The notes below the pieces were generated by a model. It saw only the letters and a list, made by a program, of their open reading frames with translations, had not been told where the DNA came from and made no database searches. A DNA stretch of 7,692 nucleotides, from contig CAZNRD010000082.1 in the NCBI GenBank assembly GCA_964575425.1, positions 1 to 7,692 of the forward strand. The letters run 5' to 3'. Both the position numbers and the translations under genes were made by a program. This DNA is from DATEAV01 sp964575425 (lineage in GTDB: Bacteria > Chloroflexota > Anaerolineae > Anaerolineales > E44-bin32). Below are positions 1 through 6,419 of this stretch, piece after piece (the stretch's first letter is position 1; every line of letters starts with the position of its first letter).

Positions 1-14
1 CAGCCCTCCTGTAT

Positions 15-68
15 GCTCAAACCCCGCAGCCCCAAAGGGGATTCGCAGGATTCCTATTCAACAGTCTC
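15..68. repeat. Left copy of a 54-bp inverted repeat (dispersed or IS-end-like)
   Basis: This stretch is the reverse complement of 7639-7692 with one difference (C at 54, where the other copy predicts T). It contains a CCCC-AAA-GGGG core at 30-40, which can extend into a longer imperfect stem, and a direct repeat GGATTC-GCA-GGATTC at 39-53. On the minus strand its inner edge reads GAGACTGTTGAATA (with G for the second-last base in this copy), which resembles the outer tip of some insertion-sequence terminal repeats; that resemblance is from memory. No transposase is visible, but only 14 bases lie outside this copy. It could be an IS end, a MITE-like element or a dispersed intergenic repeat at which assembly stopped. 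The repeat relationship itself is certain; its nature is inferred. Confidence 0.85.
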
Positions 69-80
69 TTCCCTCGCCGC

Positions 81-110
81 TTGACACTCGCGGAATCGGC
101 GTGGTATTCT
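81..110 (+). promoter_or_regulatory. Sigma70-type promoter for dprA-manC-topA
   Basis: A perfect -35 hexamer TTGACA (81-86), an 18-nt spacer and a -10 hexamer TATTCT (105-110, 4 of 6 to consensus) lie upstream of dprA. The predicted start of transcription is near 117, giving a leader of about 50 nt before the ATG at 166. It is the only good promoter before three genes separated by 3 and 10 nt, so it probably serves all three. Confidence 0.6.
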
Positions 111-113
111 CAG

Positions 114-145
114 CCGTCCGTCCGGACGGGCCGTCCGACTGGACG
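114..145 (+). promoter_or_regulatory. Tandem twin-hairpin element in the dprA leader
   Basis: Two adjacent hairpins share nearly the same stem. The first is CCGTCC (114-119), loop GTCC, GGACGG (124-129). The second is CGTCC (132-136), loop GACT, GGACG (141-145). The two units form a 17-bp tandem repeat (114-130 and 131-147) matching at 13 of 17 positions. A perfect 12-bp palindrome, CCGTCCGGACGG (118-129), and a second inverted repeat, CGGACGG-G-CCGTCCG (123-137), are also present, so alternative pairings are possible. The element lies at the predicted transcription start and 9 nt before the Shine-Dalgarno AGGAG. It could be a dimeric repressor operator or a leader RNA structure; the sequence alone does not decide. 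Confidence 0.45.
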
Positions 146-165
146 AAGCGGCGCAGGAGCGGGGA

Positions 166-1278
166 ATGGGGCACCAGCGGCGCTACTGGGTTGGATTCAA
201 TCGTGTGACGGGCATCGGCGCTGTCCGGCTGCGCGCCTTGCTGGATGCATTCGGCGATCTCGAGACGGCGTGGCAGGCCTCGCCTTCCGAGCTGCGGGCC
301 GTTGGCCTCGACCAGCGCAGCCTGCAGGGAATCCTGCAGGCACGCGAGTCGCTCGACCTCGATCAGGAGCTATTGAGGATCGAGGCCAAAGGCTACAGGG
401 TTGTCACATGGGAGGACCACGACTATCCGCCGCGTCTCCTGGAGATCGAGGCACCTCCGCCCGTGCTGTATGTGTGGGGCGAGCTGCGGCCGGAGGACAG
501 GTTGGCGGTGGCAGTCGTCGGGACGCGGAGGCCGACGGCCTACGGATTGGCTGTCACGAGGGACCTGGCAGGTCTGCTCGCCGGGAGCGGTGTGACGGTG
601 GTCTCCGGGCTGGCGCGCGGAATCGACGCTGCCGCGCATCGCGCCGCGCTGGAGGCGGGAGGGCGGACGCTGGCAGTTCTGGGTTCCGGGCTGGACCGCA
701 TCTATCCTCCCGAAAACCTTCGGCTCGCGGAGGCAGTGGGGGGCGCGGGCGCGGTCCTGACCGACTATCCACTGGGAACTGCGCCGGAGGCCGGCAATTT
801 CCCGCCGCGCAACCGAATCATCGCCGGGCTGTCGTTGGCGGTGGTCATCGTCGAGGCGGGTGAGGGAAGTGGTGCGTTGATCACGGCGGATTTCGGCGCG
901 GAGCAGGGTCGCGAAGTCTTCGCGGTTCCGGGAAGCATCTACAGCCGCGCCAGTCGCGGCACCAACGCGCTGGTGCGCGCCGGCGCCCGCCCGCTGGTGT
1001 CGCCAGAGGACATCCTGGAAGCGCTGAACCTGGATGCCATCGTGCGCCAGGAAGCGGTCAGCCAGGCTCTTCCCGACGATCCCACCGAGGCGAGCGTGCT
1101 CGAAGCTCTGTCCGCGGAGCCAGTGCACGTTGATGAGCTGACGGCTCGCATCGGCCTGCCGCCTGCCCAGATCAGCGCTTCGCTGGCGATGCTCGAGCTG
1201 AAAGGACGGGCGAGGCAGGTCGGCGGCATGCATTATGTGCGGGTGCGGGAACCGGGGCTGCCCTACCGCGTGGAGTGA
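166..1278 (+). CDS. dprA: DNA-processing protein DprA/Smf
   Basis: DprA binds incoming single-stranded DNA in the cytoplasm during natural transformation, protects it and loads RecA. The 370-residue protein is of normal length. An N-terminal helix-hairpin-helix region (about 13-65, with VTGIGAVRLRALLDAFG) precedes the Rossmann-like DprA core (about 85-285), recognised by VAVVGTRRPTAYG (115-127), VVSGLARGIDAAAHR (145-159), LGSGLDRIYPPEN (172-184), FPPRNRIIAGLS (212-223) and GSGALITADFGAEQGR (234-249). A winged-helix-like C-terminal part follows (about 305-360). The ATG at 166 is supported by AGGAG at 155-159, 6 nt upstream. It is the first gene of the operon; pairing with topA is a common bacterial arrangement. 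DprA is widespread in species not known to be competent, so the gene alone does not prove competence. Confidence 0.96.
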   Translation: MGHQRRYWVGFNRVTGIGAVRLRALLDAFGDLETAWQASPSELRAVGLDQRSLQGILQARESLDLDQELLRIEAKGYRVVTWEDHDYPPRLLEIEAPPPVLYVWGELRPEDRLAVAVVGTRRPTAYGLAVTRDLAGLLAGSGVTVVSGLARGIDAAAHRAALEAGGRTLAVLGSGLDRIYPPENLRLAEAVGGAGAVLTDYPLGTAPEAGNFPPRNRIIAGLSLAVVIVEAGEGSGALITADFGAEQGREVFAVPGSIYSRASRGTNALVRAGARPLVSPEDILEALNLDAIVRQEAVSQALPDDPTEASVLEALSAEPVHVDELTARIGLPPAQISASLAMLELKGRARQVGGMHYVRVREPGLPYRVE

Positions 1279-1281
1279 TCG

Positions 1282-2376
1282 GTGGACCGCTACGCTGTCA
1301 TCATGGCTGGTGGAGGGGGAACGCGTCTGTGGCCGCTCTCGCGCCGCAGGCGGCCGAAGCAGACGCTGCGCCTGCTCGGGAACCGCTCGCTGTTCCAGAT
1401 GGCCGTGGACCGGCTGGAGCCGATGATGGCGCCGGACCGAATTCTCGTAGTCGCCGTGGTCGACCAGATGGCGCTGCTGCGGGAACAGTGCCCCCAGATA
1501 CCAGAGGCCAACTACCTGGTGGAACCATGTCCGCGCGGCACTGCCTCAGTCGTCGGTCTGGCAGCCATCTACCTTCTGCGGCGGAACCCGCAGGCCGTGA
1601 TGGCCGTTCTGACGGCAGACCACTACATCCGGGACGTCGAGAGGTTCCGCAGGGCGCTGCAGAGCGCGTTTGAGTTGGCCGAAGAAGGCGATATCGTCAC
1701 TTTGGGCATCCCGCCAGCCTATCCGGCGACAGGCTTCGGCTACATCGAGATCGGAATCCCTCGAAAGGAATTCGCCGGATTGTCCGCGTTTCGCGTGCAA
1801 GCGTTCAAGGAGAAGCCCGCGCGGCCTGTGGCTGAGTCATACGTGGCCGATGGCAGGCATCTGTGGAACTCCGGCATGTTCATCTGGAAGGCTTCCGTCG
1901 CCCTGGAGGAGATCGAACGCTGGCTGCCGGAGCTCCACCAAACGCTGAGACGGATTGAGGCTGGCATCGGCTCGCCCCGGGAACGGGCCGTGATTGATGA
2001 GTTGTGGCCTCAGCTGCAGAGCCAGACTGTGGACTACGGCATCATGGAGAAGACGAGTCGCGTGTGCGTGGTCCCCGTTCCCGACCTGGGGTGGTTTGAC
2101 CTGGGCAGTTGGGACCGCCTCTTTGATCTGACCGAGGGAGATGGCCAGGGAAACCTGATCCTGGCCCCCGACGTCCGGGCGATTGACACCAGCGGAACGC
2201 TGGTCTTCCAGGATGCCGAGAGGGAAGGCTCGAGGCTGGTCGTCCTGCTCGGCCTGGGCGAGATGGTCGTTGTGGACGCTGGCGATGTGCTGCTCGTCTG
2301 CCCGCGCAGCCGTGCGGAAGAGGTCAGGCGGGTGGTGGAACTGCTGGAGCAGGAAGGGAACGAGAAGTACCTTTAG
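1282..2376 (+). CDS. manC: Mannose-1-phosphate guanylyltransferase (GDP-mannose pyrophosphorylase)
   Basis: The enzyme joins mannose-1-phosphate and GTP to give GDP-mannose and pyrophosphate, the activated sugar for mannosylated glycans, glycolipids or compatible solutes. The 364-residue protein is a nucleotidyltransferase with the signature GGGGTRLWPLSR (10-21) and a following Lys in PKQ (25-27). Other family motifs are EPCPRGT (81-87), ADH (112-114), PATGFGYIE (148-156), FKEKP (175-179), LWNSGMFIW (194-202), DYGIMEK (251-257) and LGWFDLGSWD (269-278). It has the short single-function form: the C-terminal mannose-6-phosphate isomerase domain of bifunctional ManC/AlgA is absent, leaving only a short tail. 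The GTG start at 1282 is chosen because GGAG (1272-1275) lies 6 nt upstream and the reading frame matches the family N-terminus. It begins 3 nt after dprA, so translational coupling is likely. No mannan or capsule genes are nearby. The function is well supported; the symbol is a best match. Confidence 0.92.
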   Translation: MDRYAVIMAGGGGTRLWPLSRRRRPKQTLRLLGNRSLFQMAVDRLEPMMAPDRILVVAVVDQMALLREQCPQIPEANYLVEPCPRGTASVVGLAAIYLLRRNPQAVMAVLTADHYIRDVERFRRALQSAFELAEEGDIVTLGIPPAYPATGFGYIEIGIPRKEFAGLSAFRVQAFKEKPARPVAESYVADGRHLWNSGMFIWKASVALEEIERWLPELHQTLRRIEAGIGSPRERAVIDELWPQLQSQTVDYGIMEKTSRVCVVPVPDLGWFDLGSWDRLFDLTEGDGQGNLILAPDVRAIDTSGTLVFQDAEREGSRLVVLLGLGEMVVVDAGDVLLVCPRSRAEEVRRVVELLEQEGNEKYL

Positions 2377-2386
2377 GGAGAGATGC

Positions 2387-4732
2387 GTGGAAGCCTATTG
2401 TGTGAAGTGCAAGCGGAAGCGTGAGATCAAAGACCCGGGCGCAACGTTCACATCCTCCGGGACCCCCGCGACGACGGGGGTCTGTCCTGTCTGCGGGGCG
2501 AAGCTGTTTCGCATGGGGAGGACCGAGGCGCACGCCGGGCTGACGGCGCCGGAGCGCAAGTCCCGAGGTGGCAAGCGCAAGGGAAAGCTGGTGATCGTCG
2601 AGTCGCCGGCCAAGGCGCGCACGGTGGGACGCTTCCTCGGCGCTGGATACAACGTGCGGGCTTCGATGGGACACGTGCGCGATTTGCTTCGTTCGCGGCT
2701 GTCGGTCGATGTCGACAATGGTTTCTCTCCGGAATACCGCGTGCCCAACGAGAAGCGCGATGTGGTGGCCGGACTGCGGAGGGACGCCGCCCGGGCGAAA
2801 GAGGTCTACCTGGCCACCGACCCCGATCGCGAGGGAGAGGCGATCGCCTGGCATCTCCTCGAAGCCGCCGACATTGATCCGCAGAAGGCCAAGCGCGTCG
2901 TCTTTCACGAGATCACCGAGCCGGCCGTGCGCGAGGCTTTCGCCAATCCTCGCGCCATCGACATCAGCCTCGTCGATGCGCAGCAGGCAAGACGGATCCT
3001 CGATCGCCTCGTCGGCTACAGCCTCAGTCCGCTGTTGTGGACCAAGGTCAGGAGCCGCCTTTCGGCAGGCCGCGTGCAGTCGGCCGCGCTGCGGTTGGTC
3101 GTCGACCGCGAGCGCGAGATTCGCGAGTTCGTTCCGCGCGAGTACTGGACCATCGACGCTGAGCTGCTACGTCCCGACCGGCCTCCCTGGACGAGCGCCG
3201 GGACTCGTCCCTCGTTCCGTGTCCGTCTGGTGCGGGTGGACGATGAGTCGCCTAGCGTGGGCACGCAAGCGGAGGCCGAGGCGCTGGTGCGCGACCTGCG
3301 CGCGGCGGCCTTCCGCGTCGAAAGCGTGCGTCGAGGCACGCGGCAGCGGCGACCGCTGCCGCCCTTCACCACCAGCACGCTCCAGCAAGACGCCTCACGC
3401 CGCCTGGGCTTCACCGCCAGACGCACGATGAGCATCGCGCAGCAGCTCTACGAGGGGGTGGATGTCGGCGAAGGCGGCCCCACGGGCCTCATCACCTACA
3501 TGCGCACGGACTCGACGAGCGTGTCCCCGCTGGCGCAGGCCGAGGCCCGCCGCGTCATCGAGAACACCTTCGGCGCGCAGTACCTTCCCGGGGAGCCGCC
3601 GGTCTATCGGACCAGGACCCGCGGAGCACAGGAGGCGCATGAAGCCATCCGGCCGACCTCTGCCAGCCGTGACCCCGAATCGGTCCGCCCGCATTTGAGC
3701 GCCGAGCAGTTCAAACTGTACACGCTTGTGTGGCAGCGCTTCCTTGCTTCGCAGATGAATCCGGCTGAGTACGATACGGGAACCGTGGACGTCCGGGCGG
3801 AAAGCCCGAACCATGTGTACCTGTTTCGTCTCTCCGCCTCGAACCTGCGGTTTGCTGGCTTCCTCGCGGTTTATCAGGATGTCCCCGGGGAGAACGGCGA
3901 GCAGGGAGAAGAGGAGGGAGAGCTGCGTCTCCCTGGCCTGCCCGAGGTGGAGCAGGGGGACGTGCTCACGCTGATCGACATCTATCCTGAGAGGCACTTC
4001 ACGCAGCCGCCCCCTCGCTACACAGAAGCAACGCTCGTGCGGGCGCTGGAGGAGTATGGGATCGGGAGGCCCTCGACCTATGCGCCGATTCTGACGACCA
4101 TCCAGCAGCGCGGCTACGTACGGCGAGAGAACAAGCGGCTTGTGCCGACGGAGGTCGGGGAGGTCGTCAGCGACCTTCTCGTCGAGCACTTCCCGGAGGT
4201 CGTCGACTTGGGGTTCACTGCCCGCATGGAGGAGGAGCTGGACGAGATCGCCGAGGGCGAGCGTGATTGGGTCGACGTGGTAAAGGAGTTCTACGGTCCC
4301 TTCTCGGAGCAGGTGAAGCAGGCCGAAGCCGACATGCCGGAGGTGAAGGCCGAGCCGGAGACGCTCGACCGCGCCTGCCCAAGCTGCGGCCGGCCTCTGG
4401 TCATCCGCCATGGCCGTTTTGGGAAGTTCATTGGATGCTCGGGATTCCCTGAGTGTCGCTTCACCGAACCGTGGCTGGAGCGCCTCGGAATTCGCTGCCC
4501 ACAGGACGGCGGTGAGCTGGTGGAGCGACGCACGCGCCGTGGACGCGTCTTCTACGGCTGCGCCAACTACCCGCACTGCGACTTCACCTCGTGGAAGCGG
4601 CCGTTATCCCAGCCCTGCCCGGACTGCGGCGGGATGCTCGTCGCCGATAACCGCGACCAGGCTGTCTGTCTGTCGTGCGGCGGGCGGCGGAGGCAGGCGG
4701 AGCTGCCGCAGCGTGTTTCCGACGTGGCATGA
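2387..4732 (+). CDS. topA: DNA topoisomerase I (type IA) with N-terminal DUF5679-like zinc ribbon
   Basis: TopA relaxes negative supercoils by transient single-strand cleavage through a 5'-phosphotyrosine. The 781-residue protein begins with a small zinc ribbon (residues 1-45; CVKC at 5-8 and CPVCG at 33-37) resembling DUF5679, followed by a basic linker. The Toprim domain starts near 67, with KLVIVESPAKA containing catalytic E72 and TDPDREGE supplying D145, D147 and E149. The active-site tyrosine is Y371 in LITYMRTDS. Three C-terminal zinc modules follow: C664/C667/C684/C690; C704/(D707)/C725/C731, where the second Cys is replaced by Asp; and C744/C747/C761/C764. The GTG start at 2387 is preferred: GGGAG (2376-2380) lies 6 nt upstream, it starts 10 nt after manC, and the first residues match the zinc ribbon. 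The next ATG in frame (2513) lacks a ribosome binding site. An acidic loop near 502-525 looks like a lineage-specific insertion. The enzyme identity is certain; the role of the N-terminal ribbon is unknown. Confidence 0.96.
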   Translation: MEAYCVKCKRKREIKDPGATFTSSGTPATTGVCPVCGAKLFRMGRTEAHAGLTAPERKSRGGKRKGKLVIVESPAKARTVGRFLGAGYNVRASMGHVRDLLRSRLSVDVDNGFSPEYRVPNEKRDVVAGLRRDAARAKEVYLATDPDREGEAIAWHLLEAADIDPQKAKRVVFHEITEPAVREAFANPRAIDISLVDAQQARRILDRLVGYSLSPLLWTKVRSRLSAGRVQSAALRLVVDREREIREFVPREYWTIDAELLRPDRPPWTSAGTRPSFRVRLVRVDDESPSVGTQAEAEALVRDLRAAAFRVESVRRGTRQRRPLPPFTTSTLQQDASRRLGFTARRTMSIAQQLYEGVDVGEGGPTGLITYMRTDSTSVSPLAQAEARRVIENTFGAQYLPGEPPVYRTRTRGAQEAHEAIRPTSASRDPESVRPHLSAEQFKLYTLVWQRFLASQMNPAEYDTGTVDVRAESPNHVYLFRLSASNLRFAGFLAVYQDVPGENGEQGEEEGELRLPGLPEVEQGDVLTLIDIYPERHFTQPPPRYTEATLVRALEEYGIGRPSTYAPILTTIQQRGYVRRENKRLVPTEVGEVVSDLLVEHFPEVVDLGFTARMEEELDEIAEGERDWVDVVKEFYGPFSEQVKQAEADMPEVKAEPETLDRACPSCGRPLVIRHGRFGKFIGCSGFPECRFTEPWLERLGIRCPQDGGELVERRTRRGRVFYGCANYPHCDFTSWKRPLSQPCPDCGGMLVADNRDQAVCLSCGGRRRQAELPQRVSDVA

Positions 4733-4749
4733 TCCCTGCATCGAGGCGG

Positions 4750-4778
4750 TTGCCCCCCAGGGGGGAGCGGGTTACAAT
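4750..4778 (+). promoter_or_regulatory. Sigma70-type promoter with internal C6-A-G6 dyad, upstream of the membrane protein gene
   Basis: A -35-like TTGCCC (4750-4755, 4 of 6), a 17-nt spacer and a -10 TACAAT (4773-4778, 5 of 6) lie 70 nt before the ATG at 4849. A perfect dyad of six C, one A and six G (4753-4765) overlaps the -35 element and enters the spacer, a position where a bound dimeric regulator could block or remodel RNA polymerase. The dyad is not followed by a T-run, so it does not look like a terminator for topA. The gap between the two genes (4733-4848) contains no other feature I can support. Confidence 0.5.
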
Positions 4779-4848
4779 CGATAATGAGCGGACCGGATCG
4801 CGCTGCCAGGTCGGGTGTGGCGAGGCAGGGCGCGATAAGTGAGGGGAT

Positions 4849-5865
4849 ATGGAGTCCTTGAAGGCACTTCTCGAGCGGAAATGGGTTCTGGCCGCGGGCG
4901 CGTTGGTGATTGGCATCCTGCTTGGGCTGCTGTATGGCTGGGTCATCGACCCGGTAGAGTGGGTCAATGCCACGCCCGAGCATCTCCGCGCCGATCTACA
5001 GCAGGATTACCTGCGCCTAGTCATCGAATCCTACTCTGCGAACCGCGACGCGCCGCTGGCCCTGGAGCGCTACCGGGGGCTCGGTGCCGCCGGGGCCGAC
5101 GCGCTGGCCGCCGTGGCAGCCCAGCCCGGCGAGCTCGACCCAACGGCGATCCAGCGCTTTCGCGCCGCGATAGAGATCCTCGCACCTGAAGGACCGACAG
5201 AGGAGCCACGCGGGGGCTTGTTGGGAGGTCCGGCGTCTAGGTTCATTCTTCCTCTCTGCGGCATAGCGCTTGCTTTCGGGGTATTGCTCTTCCTGGCGCT
5301 GCTCATCCGGCGTCGAATGGAAGGTGCAGCGCCAGGCACGATCGAAGGCGGCCGCATGTTCGAGATGCCGAGCGAAGCGGAACTGGGCTACAGTGCGGCG
5401 GGAGAGCCCATCACTGGCGAGCGGGAGCCGCTGGCGACGTTCCGCACAACCTACACCCTGGGCGATGATCTGTACGATGACTCGTTCAGCATTGAGACAC
5501 CCTCCGGGGACTTCGTGGGAGAATGCGGCGTCGGCATCGGAGACGTTATCGGAGTGGGCGAACCCAAGAAGGTGTCCGCCTTTGAGATCTGGCTTTTCGA
5601 CAAAAACGACATCCAGACCGTGACGAAGGTGCTGATGAGCCGCTACGCCTTCCACGACGAGGCGACGCGCAATCGACTGGCGGCCAAAGGGGACCCGGTG
5701 GAGGCGGAGAGCGGCGGGGTGGTCTACCTCGAGACCGCCTCGCTCGAGGTGGAGGCCCGCATTGTCGACATGACGTACGGTCAGGGGCCGCTGCCGCAGG
5801 GATCGTATTTTGAGCGTATGACGGTTGAACTCAGGGCTTGGGCCCGGGCGGGCGGCCCGGCGTAG
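4849..5865 (+). CDS. Uncharacterised two-TM membrane protein (Chloroflexota-type family)
   Basis: I do not know a function for this 338-residue protein. A short N-terminus (ESLKALLERK) leads into a first hydrophobic segment (about 12-33). A region of roughly 100 residues follows (34-131), including DPVEW and LQQDYLRLVIESY, then a second hydrophobic segment (about 132-153) that ends in RRR. By the positive-inside rule, the 34-131 loop faces out and the larger C-terminal half (154-338) lies in the cytoplasm. That half has a linker to about 195 and then a compact domain with FRTTYTLGDDLYDDSFSI (198-215), ECGVGIGDVIGVGEPKK and AFEIWLFDKNDIQTVTKVL. It resembles, from memory, hypothetical proteins of Anaerolineae. 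The ATG at 4849 follows GAGGGG (4841-4846) at slightly short spacing; TTG at 4858 is a weaker alternative. It has its own promoter and terminator, so it is probably monocistronic. Confidence 0.85.
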   Translation: MESLKALLERKWVLAAGALVIGILLGLLYGWVIDPVEWVNATPEHLRADLQQDYLRLVIESYSANRDAPLALERYRGLGAAGADALAAVAAQPGELDPTAIQRFRAAIEILAPEGPTEEPRGGLLGGPASRFILPLCGIALAFGVLLFLALLIRRRMEGAAPGTIEGGRMFEMPSEAELGYSAAGEPITGEREPLATFRTTYTLGDDLYDDSFSIETPSGDFVGECGVGIGDVIGVGEPKKVSAFEIWLFDKNDIQTVTKVLMSRYAFHDEATRNRLAAKGDPVEAESGGVVYLETASLEVEARIVDMTYGQGPLPQGSYFERMTVELRAWARAGGPA

Positions 5866-5883
5866 ATACCCGGCAGACAAGGC

Positions 5884-5910
5884 AACTCCCGGCAGACAGC
5901 CGGGAGTTTT
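5884..5910 (+). terminator. Rho-independent terminator after the membrane protein gene
   Basis: A perfect 10-bp stem AACTCCCGGC (5884-5893), loop AGACA and GCCGGGAGTT (5899-5908), is followed by TT and then CGTTC. It lies 18 nt after the stop at 5865 and between convergent genes. On the minus strand the same stem is followed by GCCTTGTCT with no clear U-run, so it should act mainly on plus-strand transcription and only weakly on transcripts coming from greA. The left arm is part of an 11-bp direct repeat CCCGGCAGACA (5869-5879 and 5888-5898). Confidence 0.85.
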
Positions 5911-5939
5911 CGTTCGGATCCAAGGCGACGGCCAGGAGA

Positions 5940-6407
5940 TCAGCGGACTTCGAGGATGCGCATCTCGATTGTGCCCCCTGGGGTTCTGGCGACCGCAACC
6001 TCCCCCGGGCGTTTTCCCATGAGGGCCATGCCGATCGGGGATTCGTGGGAGATCTTGCCCTGCCGGGGGTTGGCTTCCTTGATGCCCACCATCTGATATG
6101 TCTCGGTTTCGCCGCCCTCGATGGCGACGATCACCGTGGCCCCGATCGTCACCTCGGTCCGCGGGCCCTTATCTTCGACGACGACCGCCTCCTTGAGTAT
6201 GGCCTCAAGTTCCTGGATCCGTCCCTCCAGGAAGGCCTGCTCCTCCTTGGCGGCGATGTAGTCGGCGTTCTCCGACAGATCGCCCTGCTGCACAGCCTGG
6301 CGCAGCCGCCGGGCGAGGGCCTCCCTGCGAGGCCCTCGCAGCTCGGCGAGCTCCGCACGCAGTTTCTCGGCGCCCTCTGGGGTGAGGAAGATCGCTCGGT
6401 CGCTCAT
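5940..6407 (-). CDS. greA: Transcription elongation factor GreA
   Basis: GreA enters the secondary channel of RNA polymerase and stimulates cleavage of backtracked RNA, restarting stalled complexes. At 155 residues it is of typical size. The N-terminal coiled coil (about 8-75) carries the conserved tip QGDLSENADY, where D43 and E46 correspond to the acidic pair needed for cleavage. The C-terminal FKBP-like domain (about 85-155) shows the usual GKISHESPIGMALMGKRPGE (117-136). The ATG at 6407 lies 12 nt after the dgt stop, and the intervening bases on the coding strand, CCCTGTCCCTCC, contain no Shine-Dalgarno sequence. Translation probably depends on ribosomes finishing dgt. It is the second gene of a dgt-greA operon and converges on the membrane protein gene. 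GreA rather than GreB is favoured by the sequence. Confidence 0.96.
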   Translation of the reverse strand: MSDRAIFLTPEGAEKLRAELAELRGPRREALARRLRQAVQQGDLSENADYIAAKEEQAFLEGRIQELEAILKEAVVVEDKGPRTEVTIGATVIVAIEGGETETYQMVGIKEANPRQGKISHESPIGMALMGKRPGEVAVARTPGGTIEMRILEVR

Positions 6408-6419
6408 GGAGGGACAGGG

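Noticed and set aside
2383..2385. ATG just upstream of the topA GTG start
   Set aside because: It is in a different frame from topA and only 2 nt from the Shine-Dalgarno sequence.
2183..2386. In-frame extension of topA 68 codons upstream, into manC
   Set aside because: It would overlap the manC 3' end by almost 200 nt, its composition is Trp/Arg/Ser-rich as expected of a shadow frame, and the GTG at 2387 has a good ribosome binding site and a recognisable zinc ribbon just after it.
3395..4576. 393-codon open frame antisense to topA
   Set aside because: Long antisense frames are usual in GC-rich coding sequence. The translation has no recognisable domain and no ribosome binding site, and topA on the other strand is unambiguous. 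The same applies to the antisense frames at 370-1233 and 5017-5880.
4753..4765. C6-A-G6 dyad as a topA terminator
   Set aside because: No T-run follows the dyad and it overlaps a good promoter, so a regulatory role is more likely than termination.
4784..4861. 25-codon ORF starting at the predicted transcription start of the membrane protein gene
   Set aside because: It could be a leaderless upstream peptide because its ATG falls near +1, but it has no ribosome binding site and no recognisable sequence, and it overlaps the next gene. Its 25 codons are too few to support from one sequence.
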